A stretch of DNA of 64,000 bases from Nitrospira sp. (GTDB lineage: Bacteria; Nitrospirota; Nitrospiria; Nitrospirales; Nitrospiraceae): contig JAFEBL010000012.1 in the NCBI GenBank assembly GCA_018242665.1, positions 1-64,000 of the forward strand, given 5' to 3'. Below, in pieces: positions 15,439 through 23,592 of the stretch. The translations under genes were made by a program, and so were the position numbers. The notes under the pieces were generated by a model. It saw only the letters and a program-made list of their open reading frames with translations, searched no databases and was not told where the DNA came from. How positions within the stretch are numbered: the stretch's first letter is position 1; each line of letters opens with the position of its first letter.

Positions 15439-16149
15439 ATGGCTTCCCTGATCGTCTGCGAGGATGTGTGGAAGATCTATCGCGTCGGCGACGTGGAGGT
15501 GCAGGCGCTACGAGAGATCAATCTCACGATCGACCGCAGTGAGTTTGTCGCGGTGATGGGCACCTCAGGATCCGGCAAATCCACCTTGATGAATGTGCTT
15601 GGCTGCCTGGACCAGCCTACCCGAGGACGCTATGAACTGGACGGGTTGGACATTGCCAGCGCCAAGCCCGATCTGTTGGCCGAATTGCGCAACCGGCAGA
15701 TCGGCTTTGTCTTTCAAAATTTCAATCTGATTCCCAGGACCAGCGCGCTGGAAAATGCGCAACTCCCCCTGTTTTACCGTGGACTCTCGATTAAGGAACA
15801 ACGCCAACGGGCCGCCGCCGCCCTGCAGCGTGTGGGGTTGGCGGGGCGTGAGCAGCACTATCCGTCTCAACTCTCCGGCGGTCAACAGCAGCGGGTGGCC
15901 ATCGCGCGGGCGCTAGTCGGGGCGCCATCGATTCTGTTTGCCGATGAACCGACTGGAAACCTCGATACCACATCCAGCCGTGAAATCATGGATATTCTCG
16001 AAGAACTCAACCGTGCGGACGGCATTACGATCATCTTGGTCACGCATGAGCCGGACATCGCTGCCTACGCCAGCAGAGAGCTGACGATGAAAGACGGGCA
16101 GATCGTGGAGGATGTTCGGCGCGCGTCTCATCAGTCCGTTGTCACCTAG
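15439..16149 (+). CDS. MacB/LolD-type ABC transporter ATP-binding subunit
   Basis: 236 residues, one ABC domain. Walker A GTSGSGKST, Q-loop FVFQNFNLIPR, signature [17 protein letters not shown], Walker [13 protein letters not shown] and switch His in VTHEPDIA. It belongs to the MacB/LolD/FtsE class by sequence. Located 54 nt after the adaptor gene and 7 nt before the permease gene, it forms a split MacB in which ATPase and permease are separate chains. Substrate unknown. Confidence 0.93.
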   Translation: MASLIVCEDVWKIYRVGDVEVQALREINLTIDRSEFVAVMGTSGSGKSTLMNVLGCLDQPTRGRYELDGLDIASAKPDLLAELRNRQIGFVFQNFNLIPRTSALENAQLPLFYRGLSIKEQRQRAAAALQRVGLAGREQHYPSQLSGGQQQRVAIARALVGAPSILFADEPTGNLDTTSSREIMDILEELNRADGITIILVTHEPDIAAYASRELTMKDGQIVEDVRRASHQSVVT

Positions 16150-16156
16150 GCCATCC

Positions 16157-17392
16157 ATGTCGGCATTCGTGTGGCTCACTGTCATGACCGCGTTGCGAAT
16201 TCTCAGCCGTAACCGGCTTCGGGCCGGCTTGACGATGCTCGGCATCGTGATCGGCGTGGGCGCGGTGATTGCCATGGTCAGCATCGGTCAGGGCGCTCGG
16301 GCTGCGGTGCAGGCGCAGGTGGCGAGCATGGGAACGAACGTGATTGTGATTATGCCAGGGTCCACCACGGTCAGCGGTGTGCGGGGCGGGCAGGGGGGGG
16401 CCGTGACGTTGACGGTCAATGATGCGGCGGAGATGAAAAAACGGAGTCCGCTGCTCTCCGATACGGCCTGGGCGAAGCGTGACGTGATGCAGATTGTGAA
16501 CGGGAATCGCAACTGGAACGGGCCAGTGAACGGCGTGTCTCCCAGTTATCTCACGATTCGAGACTGGTCGTTTTCGAGCGGCGGATCGTTTACGCAGTCG
16601 GATATGGAAAGCGCGGCACGTGTGGCCTTGATCGGTCAAACCACATTGGAGAACCTGTTCGATCCGGGAGAAGAAGCGGTCGGCGCGACCATTCGTATCA
16701 AGAACGTGCCCTTCCAAGTCATCGGTGTGTTGGCGCCGAAGGGGCAGTCGGCCCAAGGAAGTGATCAGGATGATGTGATTTTCGTGCCGTTCACGACGGC
16801 GGAGCGCAAGGTGTTCGGAAGCCAGTTTCTCGGGTCGGTGGGCGCGCTGTTCGCGTCGACCGAGCAGAGTCGTGATTTGCCCGAGGCTGTCGAGCACATT
16901 CGTGAGGTCTTACGGGCGCGGCATCGCTTGCAGCCGGATCAGGCGGACGATTTTACTGTTCGGACGCAGGTAGACATCGGGAAGGTGCAAGAGGGCACGA
17001 GCCAAACCCTCACGGTCATGCTGTTTGCCATCGCCTCGGTTTCGCTGCTGGTCGGCGGCATCGGGATCATGAACATTCTGCTTGTTTCCGTCACCGAGCG
17101 GACCAAGGAGATTGGGGTGCGCATGGCGGTCGGTGCGAAACGGATGCATATCCTGACTCAGTTCCTTATTGAGGCGATGACGCTAAGCCTGCTGGGTGGG
17201 GTGATCGGCGTGATGGTCGGCGTTGTTGGTGCCAGGCTCACGACGGTGATCGCCGGCTGGCCGACCATCATTTCATTCGAATCGATTGTGACGGCCTGTG
17301 TGTTCTCGCTCGTCGTCGGGCTCTTTTTCGGGCTCTATCCGGCGAACAAGGCCGCGCGCCTGAATCCCATCGAGGCACTTCGGTACGAATAG
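16157..17392 (+). CDS. MacB-type FtsX-family permease
   Basis: 411 residues; I chose the ATG at 16157 because it comes after the ATPase stop and begins the conserved SAFVWLTVMTALRILSRNRL start. Layout: one N-terminal transmembrane segment (TMLGIVIGVGAVIAMVSI), a large MacB periplasmic core domain (about 50-280), then three C-terminal segments of the FtsX domain, with SVTERTKEIGVRMAVGAKRM and the end AARLNPIEALRYE. Typical of mechanotransmission ABC systems for efflux or lipoprotein/virulence-factor export. Confidence 0.92.
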   Translation: MSAFVWLTVMTALRILSRNRLRAGLTMLGIVIGVGAVIAMVSIGQGARAAVQAQVASMGTNVIVIMPGSTTVSGVRGGQGGAVTLTVNDAAEMKKRSPLLSDTAWAKRDVMQIVNGNRNWNGPVNGVSPSYLTIRDWSFSSGGSFTQSDMESAARVALIGQTTLENLFDPGEEAVGATIRIKNVPFQVIGVLAPKGQSAQGSDQDDVIFVPFTTAERKVFGSQFLGSVGALFASTEQSRDLPEAVEHIREVLRARHRLQPDQADDFTVRTQVDIGKVQEGTSQTLTVMLFAIASVSLLVGGIGIMNILLVSVTERTKEIGVRMAVGAKRMHILTQFLIEAMTLSLLGGVIGVMVGVVGARLTTVIAGWPTIISFESIVTACVFSLVVGLFFGLYPANKAARLNPIEALRYE

Positions 17393-17434
17393 AGACGGAA
17401 TATTGCCGTCACGATCTTGAGCGTGAGGCCGACG

Positions 17435-18673
17435 TCAATGGTAGGCCCGTTCGAACTCTTCAGGGATGGTTCCCAGGACGGAGCGAATTCCCCGTGCGGG
17501 GGCCTCTGGATCTTGATTGGCCAGGTCGATCACGAGAGGAACGATATAGGGCTCCCCCGACGGGTCATGCGTGATTGTGACGATAGGCTGATGTAGCTTG
17601 TTGGTGTTGATGACGGAGACAATGGCTCGCTCCCCGGTGGAGAGGGCCACATAGCTGTAGACTGGGTAGATGCCCATCACTTTGACGAACAGGGAGATTA
17701 ATCGCGTGTCGTATTTGCCCTCTTTGCCTTCCTGATAGAGTCGCTGAAGGGATTGATGGGGCGTCAATGGCGATGCGCCGCCGAATCCCGTCATCAATTC
17801 ATCATACCGATCGGTGATCATCACAATGCGCGTCATGTCGGACGTGAAGGCGCCACCGGTTTCGGCGGGAAATCCGCTGCCGTTCAAGTAGGCATGATGT
17901 TCCGCGACGATCTGTTCCACCGACTTGGTGAAGCCGCCCCGTCGCTCCAGCAGAATCGCGCCTCCGCGCGCATGGGCTTCGTAGGTCTTTCGCTGCTGTT
18001 CGGTGAGGCGAGTGGACGTGTCGAATACGCGTTGGAGAATGGCCGGCGGAACCTGCAACAGCCCGATGTCGTGTAGCAGCGCGCCGGTGGCCAATTCCTG
18101 GATGGTCATGAGGTTGTAGTCCGACGCGTGCGCGAGAATCATCGCAAAGCTACAGGTGGCGAGTGAATGTTGGCTGATCGGCGCATTGGCATCACGCCCT
18201 TGACTGAACACCATAAACAGCGCCTGCGAGTTCAGGGCCTGCGCTACCGCACTGATGGCATGGACGGCGTGGCTTGCTTCCTCCGGATCGACAATGCCGG
18301 TTTGTGCGATGCGAGAGAACGTGGATTGGACGGATTGTTCCAGTTGGGCCCGGGCCGATTTGGCGGCCAGAAGTTCCTGCATCATGGTGGCAAGCGAACG
18401 GACGGCCGGAGCCGCGGTCGACGGCGTCACGGGCGGTGATGCCTGACTGGGAGGATGATCGTGAGTGGGGGAAGCCGGGTCCTGCAGGTCGAGTCCCTTG
18501 CTCGGATCGATGCTGAGCTGCTTCACGCCAGCCTGTCGAAGTTTTTCAATCTGCTCGTCGGTGCGAATCAAGAATGAGTGGCGCAGAAAGGGCGAACGAA
18601 ACCAGGCTACGTCCAACTTGGCGACATGCATGCCGATCCTGAGCGCGTCTATGGTGATGTGGCGGTAGGCCAT
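17435..18673 (-). CDS. HD-GYP domain cyclic-di-GMP phosphodiesterase with DUF3391 N-terminus
   Basis: 412 residues. Residues 1-55 match DUF3391 (ITIDALRIGMHVAKLDVAWF, then FLIRTDEQIEKLRQ). The HD-GYP domain, about 150-350, has HD in ALLHDIGLLQVPP, a later metal His in ARGGAILLERR, and AEHHAYLNGSGFPAETGG where GFP stands for GYP; also MITDRYDELMTG. Members of this class hydrolyse c-di-GMP, so the protein probably lowers its level; the Tyr-to-Phe change in GYP may or may not affect interaction with GGDEF partners. No GGDEF protein is in the window. It is convergent with the efflux operon. Confidence 0.87.
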   Translation of the reverse strand: MAYRHITIDALRIGMHVAKLDVAWFRSPFLRHSFLIRTDEQIEKLRQAGVKQLSIDPSKGLDLQDPASPTHDHPPSQASPPVTPSTAAPAVRSLATMMQELLAAKSARAQLEQSVQSTFSRIAQTGIVDPEEASHAVHAISAVAQALNSQALFMVFSQGRDANAPISQHSLATCSFAMILAHASDYNLMTIQELATGALLHDIGLLQVPPAILQRVFDTSTRLTEQQRKTYEAHARGGAILLERRGGFTKSVEQIVAEHHAYLNGSGFPAETGGAFTSDMTRIVMITDRYDELMTGFGGASPLTPHQSLQRLYQEGKEGKYDTRLISLFVKVMGIYPVYSYVALSTGERAIVSVINTNKLHQPIVTITHDPSGEPYIVPLVIDLANQDPEAPARGIRSVLGTIPEEFERAYH

Positions 18674-18726
18674 GCCGTGTGACTGTGAAACGCGTGTCGC
18701 TCCTTGCGTGAGTCGCCCTGCAGCCC

Positions 18727-19389
18727 CTAGTGGGCTTGATCAGGGGCAGACGAAGAGGGTGAATGCGTCGCAGGCGCTGCCGTGATGAGGCTCGAATCCA
18801 GGGATGTGTCGGGCCGATGCGGTGCCACGGCTAACAGGACTTCCATTCGAGGATTGTCGCGGTCCTGATACTTGTAGAGGTGTGTTTCTATGACCCGGTT
18901 GTCGTTCAACCCCAGGCCTTCACACAGGGCATCCTGTGCGATCTTGAGTCCGCCGTCGGTATCTCGTCGCAGGGCCGAGGCAAAGAAGAAACGGATCGAA
19001 AGCGACAGGCTGGCCTGTTGCAGATTGTGCCGTAGGGTCGCACGATGAGGCGATTGGGCAAGCGCCACGAGAATGTGTTGTCCGACGAAGGCCTTGAACG
19101 CCCGGCCTTTGGCCGACAGCAGCCGGCGGCCCTGTACGGTAGCATACTGGTGGTTGACGCTCGGAGGAATCGGTAACGTGAGGGCGATCGAATCGCAGGC
19201 AATTCTGAGATCGGCGTGAATTGGAGCCGGGGGATCGGACGGAGGGCGGTTGTGAGTCGAGCGCTTCCTGACCACCACGTCAATAGCCGGACGCGGCTTC
19301 TTCTCAGGCGGAAGCCGAAACGAGGTGGATCGGATAGGGATCGGAGATTGTCGGGGATGGGAGACGCGGCGCAAGGGCCTGCCTATCAC
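18727..19389 (-). CDS. RusA-like Holliday-junction resolvase family protein
   Basis: About 220 residues if the GTG at 19389, one base after the mraZ stop, is the start; upstream residues of the longer frame overlap mraZ and are not credible. The RusA core is clear: LTLPIPPSVNHQYATVQGRR, SAKGRAFKAFV, RRDTDGGLKIAQDALCEGL and GLNDNRVIETHLYKY, with the Asp residues that bind metal. About 65 unusual basic, Pro-rich residues precede the core and about 35 Ser/Pro-rich ones follow. RusA resolvases are often phage-borne, but no other phage gene is near. The start remains uncertain. Confidence 0.75.
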   Translation of the reverse strand: MIGRPLRRVSHPRQSPIPIRSTSFRLPPEKKPRPAIDVVVRKRSTHNRPPSDPPAPIHADLRIACDSIALTLPIPPSVNHQYATVQGRRLLSAKGRAFKAFVGQHILVALAQSPHRATLRHNLQQASLSLSIRFFFASALRRDTDGGLKIAQDALCEGLGLNDNRVIETHLYKYQDRDNPRMEVLLAVAPHRPDTSLDSSLITAAPATHSPSSSAPDQAH

Positions 19390-19390
19390 A

Positions 19391-19840
19391 CTAGAGAAGG
19401 TTTTGAATTTTGGCCATGTCCTGCTCGACCCGGTCTTCGTTTCTGGTGAGATACCGCCGCCATTCAGACGGGCCCCAGATTTCCAGGCGATGGTACATGC
19501 CCACGAGGTAGATTTCCTGATCGTCATCCATCGGAACGAGTTTGCGAAGGCGGCTTGGAATGAGCACCCGGCCGGCCTTGTCGATATCCGAGGCGCCGGC
19601 TTGGGCCATCACATGATGCATGAACAGGCGGCTCTGATCCTCGTCCAGCGTAGCCCTGGTTCGCTCAAGCACTTGTTCCCATTCCTTGGCTGAATACATC
19701 CACAGCGTTTGCTCGGTGTTCTTCAGGAACATGACCTGGTTCCCCTCGGCCTGGAATTGCTCCCTGAGCGGGGAGGGAATCAGAAACCGTCCCTTCTCAT
19801 CGACCTTGCACAGATGTTCCCCGGCAAACACTCGCGGCAT
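19391..19840 (-). CDS. mraZ: Transcriptional regulator MraZ
   Basis: 149 residues with two SpoVT-AbrB-type repeats: the first in VDEKGRFLIPSPLREQF, the second in DIDKAGRVLIPSRLRKLV. The ends MPRVFAGEH and LEIWGPSEWRRYL are typical. MraZ is normally the first gene of the division/cell-wall cluster and represses it by binding TGGG-type repeats upstream. Here the downstream gene is RusA-like and no rsmH, ftsL or mur gene is in the window, so it is detached from its usual operon. A good sigma70 promoter is present upstream. Confidence 0.93.
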   Translation of the reverse strand: MPRVFAGEHLCKVDEKGRFLIPSPLREQFQAEGNQVMFLKNTEQTLWMYSAKEWEQVLERTRATLDEDQSRLFMHHVMAQAGASDIDKAGRVLIPSRLRKLVPMDDDQEIYLVGMYHRLEIWGPSEWRRYLTRNEDRVEQDMAKIQNLL

Positions 19841-19878
19841 CCTCCGATAGCTGGGATTTGTCCTACGATGTACGGCTG

Positions 19879-19907
19879 ATGGTAGGAGACATGGGCAATC
19901 CTGTCAA
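19879..19907 (-). promoter_or_regulatory. Sigma70-type promoter for mraZ
   Basis: Minus strand: TTGACA (19907-19902), 17-nt spacer, TACCAT (19884-19879). It lies 39 nt upstream of the mraZ start, and the likely mRNA leader contains an ATCGGAGG ribosome-binding site. Confidence 0.55.
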
Positions 19908-19935
19908 GAGAATATTCTGACAGCCACCGGCAGGC

Positions 19936-20274
19936 TCAGTCGGTCAGGTCCATACCGGCAGCGGATGAGGCGTCCCCTTCCATTGCCGCGCCCAAATCAT
20001 CACCCAGGTCTTCGCCCATTTCCTCCCCCATCTTTTTCATGAATCGCTCCATGCTCGCGGGATCGTTTTCGTCAAGCCCGCTGAGGTGACTCGGGTCAGA
20101 GAGGGCCTCAAGTCGGGCTTCCTCTGATTTCGGCGAGGCGAATCTGGACAGGAGCCGCTCCAGGTCGGCACTCTGGCAATGGGCACAGGTTTGTTGTGGC
20201 ATAGCGCTCACGCTCAACACCAATCGCGTGGTGCGTGTTCCGCATTGTCGGCAACGATATTCGTACATCGGCAT
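19936..20274 (-). CDS. FmdB-family zinc-ribbon regulatory protein
   Basis: 112 residues. The N-terminus MPMYEYRCRQCG followed by CAHCQSADLERLLSRF is the FmdB/CxxC-CxxC zinc ribbon (four Cys). The rest is an acidic, Gly/Met-rich tail (ERFMKKMGEEMGEDLGDDLG), as in many bacterial homologues. The function of the family is poorly known; some members are linked to regulation of formamidase genes. It starts 3 nt after the comF stop and is probably cotranscribed with it. Confidence 0.87.
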   Translation of the reverse strand: MPMYEYRCRQCGTRTTRLVLSVSAMPQQTCAHCQSADLERLLSRFASPKSEEARLEALSDPSHLSGLDENDPASMERFMKKMGEEMGEDLGDDLGAAMEGDASSAAGMDLTD

Positions 20275-20277
20275 CGG

Positions 20278-21075
20278 TTACGCTCGCAATGTTGGTCGGG
20301 TCGTTGACTCTGGCGGCGGCAGCCACGCATCCGGCACCATGCCGGCCTCCACCGAACGGGCGAGGGCAAGGACAGTGACACGCGCAGCCCCAGCCTCGCA
20401 AAGAATGCTGGCGCATGCGTTGGACGTGGTGCCGGTGGTGAACACATCGTCGATCAGGAGAATTCGTCTGCCTGCTACCTCTTGAGGTGCGCGGAGGGCG
20501 AATGCCCGACGGAGATTGTGCAGGCGTGCTGAGCGCGGAAGTGTGGTTTGCGGCTCGGTATCGACAAGGCGAACCAGGTTACGGCAGGACACGGGGCAGT
20601 CGAGTGCCTTTGCGATGCGATCGGCCAGGAGAAGCGATTGATTGAATTCCCGCTGTCGAAGCCGATTGGGGTGAAGGGGGATCGGCATGAGGACGTCGCC
20701 TGTCAGGTGATCCGGGAGCGTGTGAATAAGTAATGTTGCGAGGGCGTCAGCCAGGGCGACTTTTCCTTGGTATTTGAACAGAGCAATCGCATCCTGCAAT
20801 GGTGAGCAGTAGGGATAGGGTGCCCATACCTCGGCATAGTCGGGCCTGCGGGTACGGCAATCATGGCATTCGTGAGTGGGGCTGTGGGTCGACGCTGTCG
20901 GGGAGGCCAGTGGTCGCCGGCATCGTGCGCAGGCTGAACCACGCAGGGGCTGGATCAACGCCCAGCAGGACCGGCAGAAAAACGGTACGGGATCGTCTGT
21001 CAGGGGCTGTGCGCAGGTAGTACAGGTGATCGGAAGCAGGAGTCGCGAAGCCTGTCTGAGGAGATTCCGTATCAT
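20278..21075 (-). CDS. ComF-family phosphoribosyltransferase-like protein
   Basis: 265 residues from the ATG at 21075, the most sensible start because the frame upstream is not conserved-looking. N-terminal zinc-finger cysteines (CTTCAQPL, FFCRSCW, CARCRRPL, CHDCRTRR), then a type I PRTase fold with PIPLHPNRLRQREFNQSLLL and the PRPP loop RRILLIDDVFTTGTTSNACA. ComF proteins take part in natural transformation and possibly purine salvage. The next gene encodes an FmdB zinc ribbon; no other competence gene is nearby apart from a ComEA-like segment in the lipoprotein at 13219. Confidence 0.88.
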   Translation of the reverse strand: MIRNLLRQASRLLLPITCTTCAQPLTDDPVPFFCRSCWALIQPLRGSACARCRRPLASPTASTHSPTHECHDCRTRRPDYAEVWAPYPYCSPLQDAIALFKYQGKVALADALATLLIHTLPDHLTGDVLMPIPLHPNRLRQREFNQSLLLADRIAKALDCPVSCRNLVRLVDTEPQTTLPRSARLHNLRRAFALRAPQEVAGRRILLIDDVFTTGTTSNACASILCEAGAARVTVLALARSVEAGMVPDAWLPPPESTTRPTLRA

Positions 21076-21292
21076 CGCGCGAGTCGCATCCCGACGGGTA
21101 CTGTAAGAGATCCACACGAGCTGGACGGATTGTGCACGGACACCCCCCGGGCCTGTCAAGGTTGTGGCCTGTCAGTGGGTGTGGTATAGCACCCTTCGCC
21201 TGCATAGGCCCGCCCACCTGGCTTTTCCCAGGTTCGGCTTGCATGCATCGGTCGGAAATCTCCTGCAACCCTCATGGGTATGGGCTCCCGCT

Positions 21293-21997
21293 ATGTACGC
21301 TCCTTCCCCGGTACTCGTCAGCGTGAACAATCTGTCCAAGGAATATCGCCCCGGCGGCACGGTCCTACGTGCATTGGACGATGTGACCCTCGAGGTACGG
21401 TCCGGAGAGTTTTGTGCCCTTGTGGGGCCGAGCGGGTGCGGGAAGAGCACGCTGCTCAACTTGATCGGAGGGTTGGATGCGCCGACGTCAGGCACCATCA
21501 CCCTCGACGGTCGGCCGGTGACCGACGCAAGTCCCATGGCGTGGACTCGTCTGCGCCGGGAGTTGATCGGGATCGTGTTTCAGGCCTTTCATCTGATCCC
21601 AGGCCTGACCGTCGCGGAGAACGTGGCCTTGCCCGTCCTTCTCAAGGGCGAGCAGGGGCCGGGTCTCGTGGATCGGGTCGACGAGGTCCTGCTGGCAGTG
21701 GGTATGGAGGGACGCCGTTCGCATCGACCGGGAGAATTGTCAGGCGGAGAGCAGCAGCGTGTGGCGATCGCGCGAGCCATCGTGCATCGGCCGCGGCTGA
21801 TCCTGGCGGATGAACCGACAGGCAATCTGGATTCGAGGCAGGGGGCGGATATCATCACCTTGTTTCGAACCTTGCCGCAACGGTATGGTCATTCGGTCTT
21901 GTTGGTGACGCATAGTGAAAGCGCAGCAGCGGCAGCGGATTACGTCTGGCACATGCGGGATGGCCGGCTGGTCACCTGTGTGAGGAAGCAAGCGTAG
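21293..21997 (+). CDS. LolD/DevA-type ABC transporter ATP-binding protein
   Basis: 234 residues from the ATG at 21293. Walker [11 protein letters not shown]-loop [13 protein letters not shown], signature [17 protein letters not shown], Walker [17 protein letters not shown], switch His in LLVTHSES. The closest class is LolD/MacB. The matching permease is probably the FtsX-type protein at 23593, although pyrD and a LuxR-type gene lie between. A terminator follows directly. Confidence 0.92.
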   Translation: MYAPSPVLVSVNNLSKEYRPGGTVLRALDDVTLEVRSGEFCALVGPSGCGKSTLLNLIGGLDAPTSGTITLDGRPVTDASPMAWTRLRRELIGIVFQAFHLIPGLTVAENVALPVLLKGEQGPGLVDRVDEVLLAVGMEGRRSHRPGELSGGEQQRVAIARAIVHRPRLILADEPTGNLDSRQGADIITLFRTLPQRYGHSVLLVTHSESAAAAADYVWHMRDGRLVTCVRKQA

Positions 21998-22028
21998 CTG
22001 AAGCTAGGAGCACATAATGTTTCGAATG

Positions 22029-22053
22029 CCTCCTGCGAATGTGGAGGTTTTTT
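22029..22053 (+). terminator. Rho-independent terminator after the ABC ATPase gene
   Basis: CCTCC, 9-nt loop TGCGAATGT, GGAGG, then six T. A short stem but a clear T-tract; it separates the ATPase gene from pyrD. Confidence 0.6.
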
Positions 22054-22194
22054 GCACCCCGGATCCTTGGGCCGCCTGTCTCCGAAGGCCATGGAAAGAA
22101 GGAACGCCATGGCGACGCTTCAAGGCAGGGAATGGTTCCGGGCGAACAGAAGGCACTGCCGGCTGATAGTGCAGGCAACTGGCCAGGAGAAAGG

Positions 22195-23127
22195 ATGAGA
22201 ATGGACCTGAGCATTACCATTGCTGGCGTGGAATTCCCCAGCTGTTTCATGAATGCCTCTGGAGCGCTGTGCAGGACTCGCGAGGAGTTGCTGGCGTTGG
22301 GCCGCTCGCGCTCCGGCGCCATCGTGACGAAGTCGATGACGGTGGAACCACGGGATGGGAATCCGGAACCACGCTATGTTGGATTTCCTGGCGGATCGAT
22401 CAACTCCATGGGATTGCCGAACCTCGGTTACCGCGCCTATGCGGAACTCATTCCCGAGCTGAAGCAATTCGGCAAGCCGGTGATCGCGAGTATCGCCGGC
22501 CTGTGCGAGGATGACTTCCTCACCATGGCGCGCGTCATCGATCACGCGCGGCCTGACCTCATCGAGGTCAATCTGTCCTGCCCCAACATCCCCGGAAAGC
22601 CGCAAATCGCCTACGATCCGTTCGACTCCGAACGGCTCCTGAAACGTGTGCGACCGCTCATTACGGTGCCGATGGGGGTGAAACTGCCACCCTATTTCGA
22701 TCCGGCGCATCATGCCGTCATGGCGGAAGTCATCGGACGTTGCCAGGTCGACTACTTGAACCTGATCAACTCCGTCGGCAATGGGCTGGTGATCGATCCC
22801 AAGCGTAATGCGCCGGTGATTAAGCCCAAGGGAGGGTTCGGTGGACTGGGCGGGGCCATGATCAAGCCTGTGGCGCTCGCCAATGTGCGAGCGTTTTGGA
22901 AACTGCTTGGCGGACGGATTCCCATTATCGGCACCGGCGGGGTGGTGCAAGGCGTCGATGCGTATGAACATATGTTGTGCGGGGCGACGGCCGTGCAGGT
23001 CGGCACCGTGCTGGTAGAGGAAGGTGTCGGCGTGTTTGAACGACTGGAGCGCGAATTGGCGGCTGAGCTCCAAGCTCGCGGGCCGCGTTCGCTTCAGGAA
23101 TTTCGGGGGAAACTACAAGAATTGTGA
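22195..23127 (+). CDS. pyrD: Dihydroorotate dehydrogenase, class 1 (1A-like)
   Basis: 310 residues (ATG 22195, AGGAGA 5 nt upstream; a second ATG at 22201). FMN enzyme that oxidises dihydroorotate to orotate in pyrimidine synthesis. The catalytic Cys is in EVNLSCPNIPGKPQIAYDPF, whose GKPQ-AYD context matches fumarate-using class 1A enzymes; class 2 enzymes use Ser. FMN-site motifs: MNASGALCRT, NSMGLPNLGY, GTGGVVQGVDAYEHMLCGA. No pyrK is next to it, as expected for 1A. Class 1A is common in lactococci and yeast. The subclass call is from one motif and should be tested by phylogeny. Confidence 0.85.
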   Translation: MRMDLSITIAGVEFPSCFMNASGALCRTREELLALGRSRSGAIVTKSMTVEPRDGNPEPRYVGFPGGSINSMGLPNLGYRAYAELIPELKQFGKPVIASIAGLCEDDFLTMARVIDHARPDLIEVNLSCPNIPGKPQIAYDPFDSERLLKRVRPLITVPMGVKLPPYFDPAHHAVMAEVIGRCQVDYLNLINSVGNGLVIDPKRNAPVIKPKGGFGGLGGAMIKPVALANVRAFWKLLGGRIPIIGTGGVVQGVDAYEHMLCGATAVQVGTVLVEEGVGVFERLERELAAELQARGPRSLQEFRGKLQEL

Positions 23128-23170
23128 CGATGAATGCGCCGATTCCGCGCAGCCATGTTCCCGGCCGCCG

Positions 23171-23506
23171 CTATCTGAACGCGAAATTCTTCGGAAGGAA
23201 TCCCAACTGCAGCGCTTGGCGCAACAGCTGAGCCACGTTACGAACCTTGAGTCGCCGCATGAGGTTGAAGCGGTGCACCTCGACGGTTCGTACGCTGATA
23301 TCCAGGCGTCTGGCGATGTCCCGGTTCGTATTTCCCTGCGACACCAGCTTGAGAATCTCTTTTTGCCGAGGCGTCAGTCCGTCTGATCGTTTGGCCCGCA
23401 CGGGTGCGGACTTCGCCATCTTGACGACCTTGCGCTTCTTGGCTGCTGGCGCGGCCTTGGTGGTTTTCGAGGACTTCTTTACTTGAGGACGTTTGCGTGG
23501 TGCCAT
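23171..23506 (-). CDS. Orphan LuxR-type helix-turn-helix regulator
   Basis: 111 residues. Residues 1-42 are very Lys/Ala/Pro-rich (RKRPQVKKSSKTTKAAPAAK), a flexible basic tail. The C-terminal domain is a clear GerE/LuxR HTH: GLTPRQKEILKLVSQGNTNR and DISVRTVEVHRFNLMRRLKV. There is no receiver or ligand-binding domain, so it is not a classical response regulator. It is convergent with pyrD and divergent from the permease gene, whose promoter region it may share. It may regulate that gene (inference). Confidence 0.78.
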   Translation of the reverse strand: MAPRKRPQVKKSSKTTKAAPAAKKRKVVKMAKSAPVRAKRSDGLTPRQKEILKLVSQGNTNRDIARRLDISVRTVEVHRFNLMRRLKVRNVAQLLRQALQLGFLPKNFAFR

Positions 23507-23592
23507 AAAAATTTGTACCCCAAAATTCTACTGAACGTAATCTTAGCATACCTGGGTAAATCTGTAAAAACAATTACTAGACTGTCTGGACG

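Noticed and set aside
22120-23073. 317-codon minus-strand frame opposite pyrD
   Set aside because: Shadow: pyrD has complete FMN and catalytic motifs.
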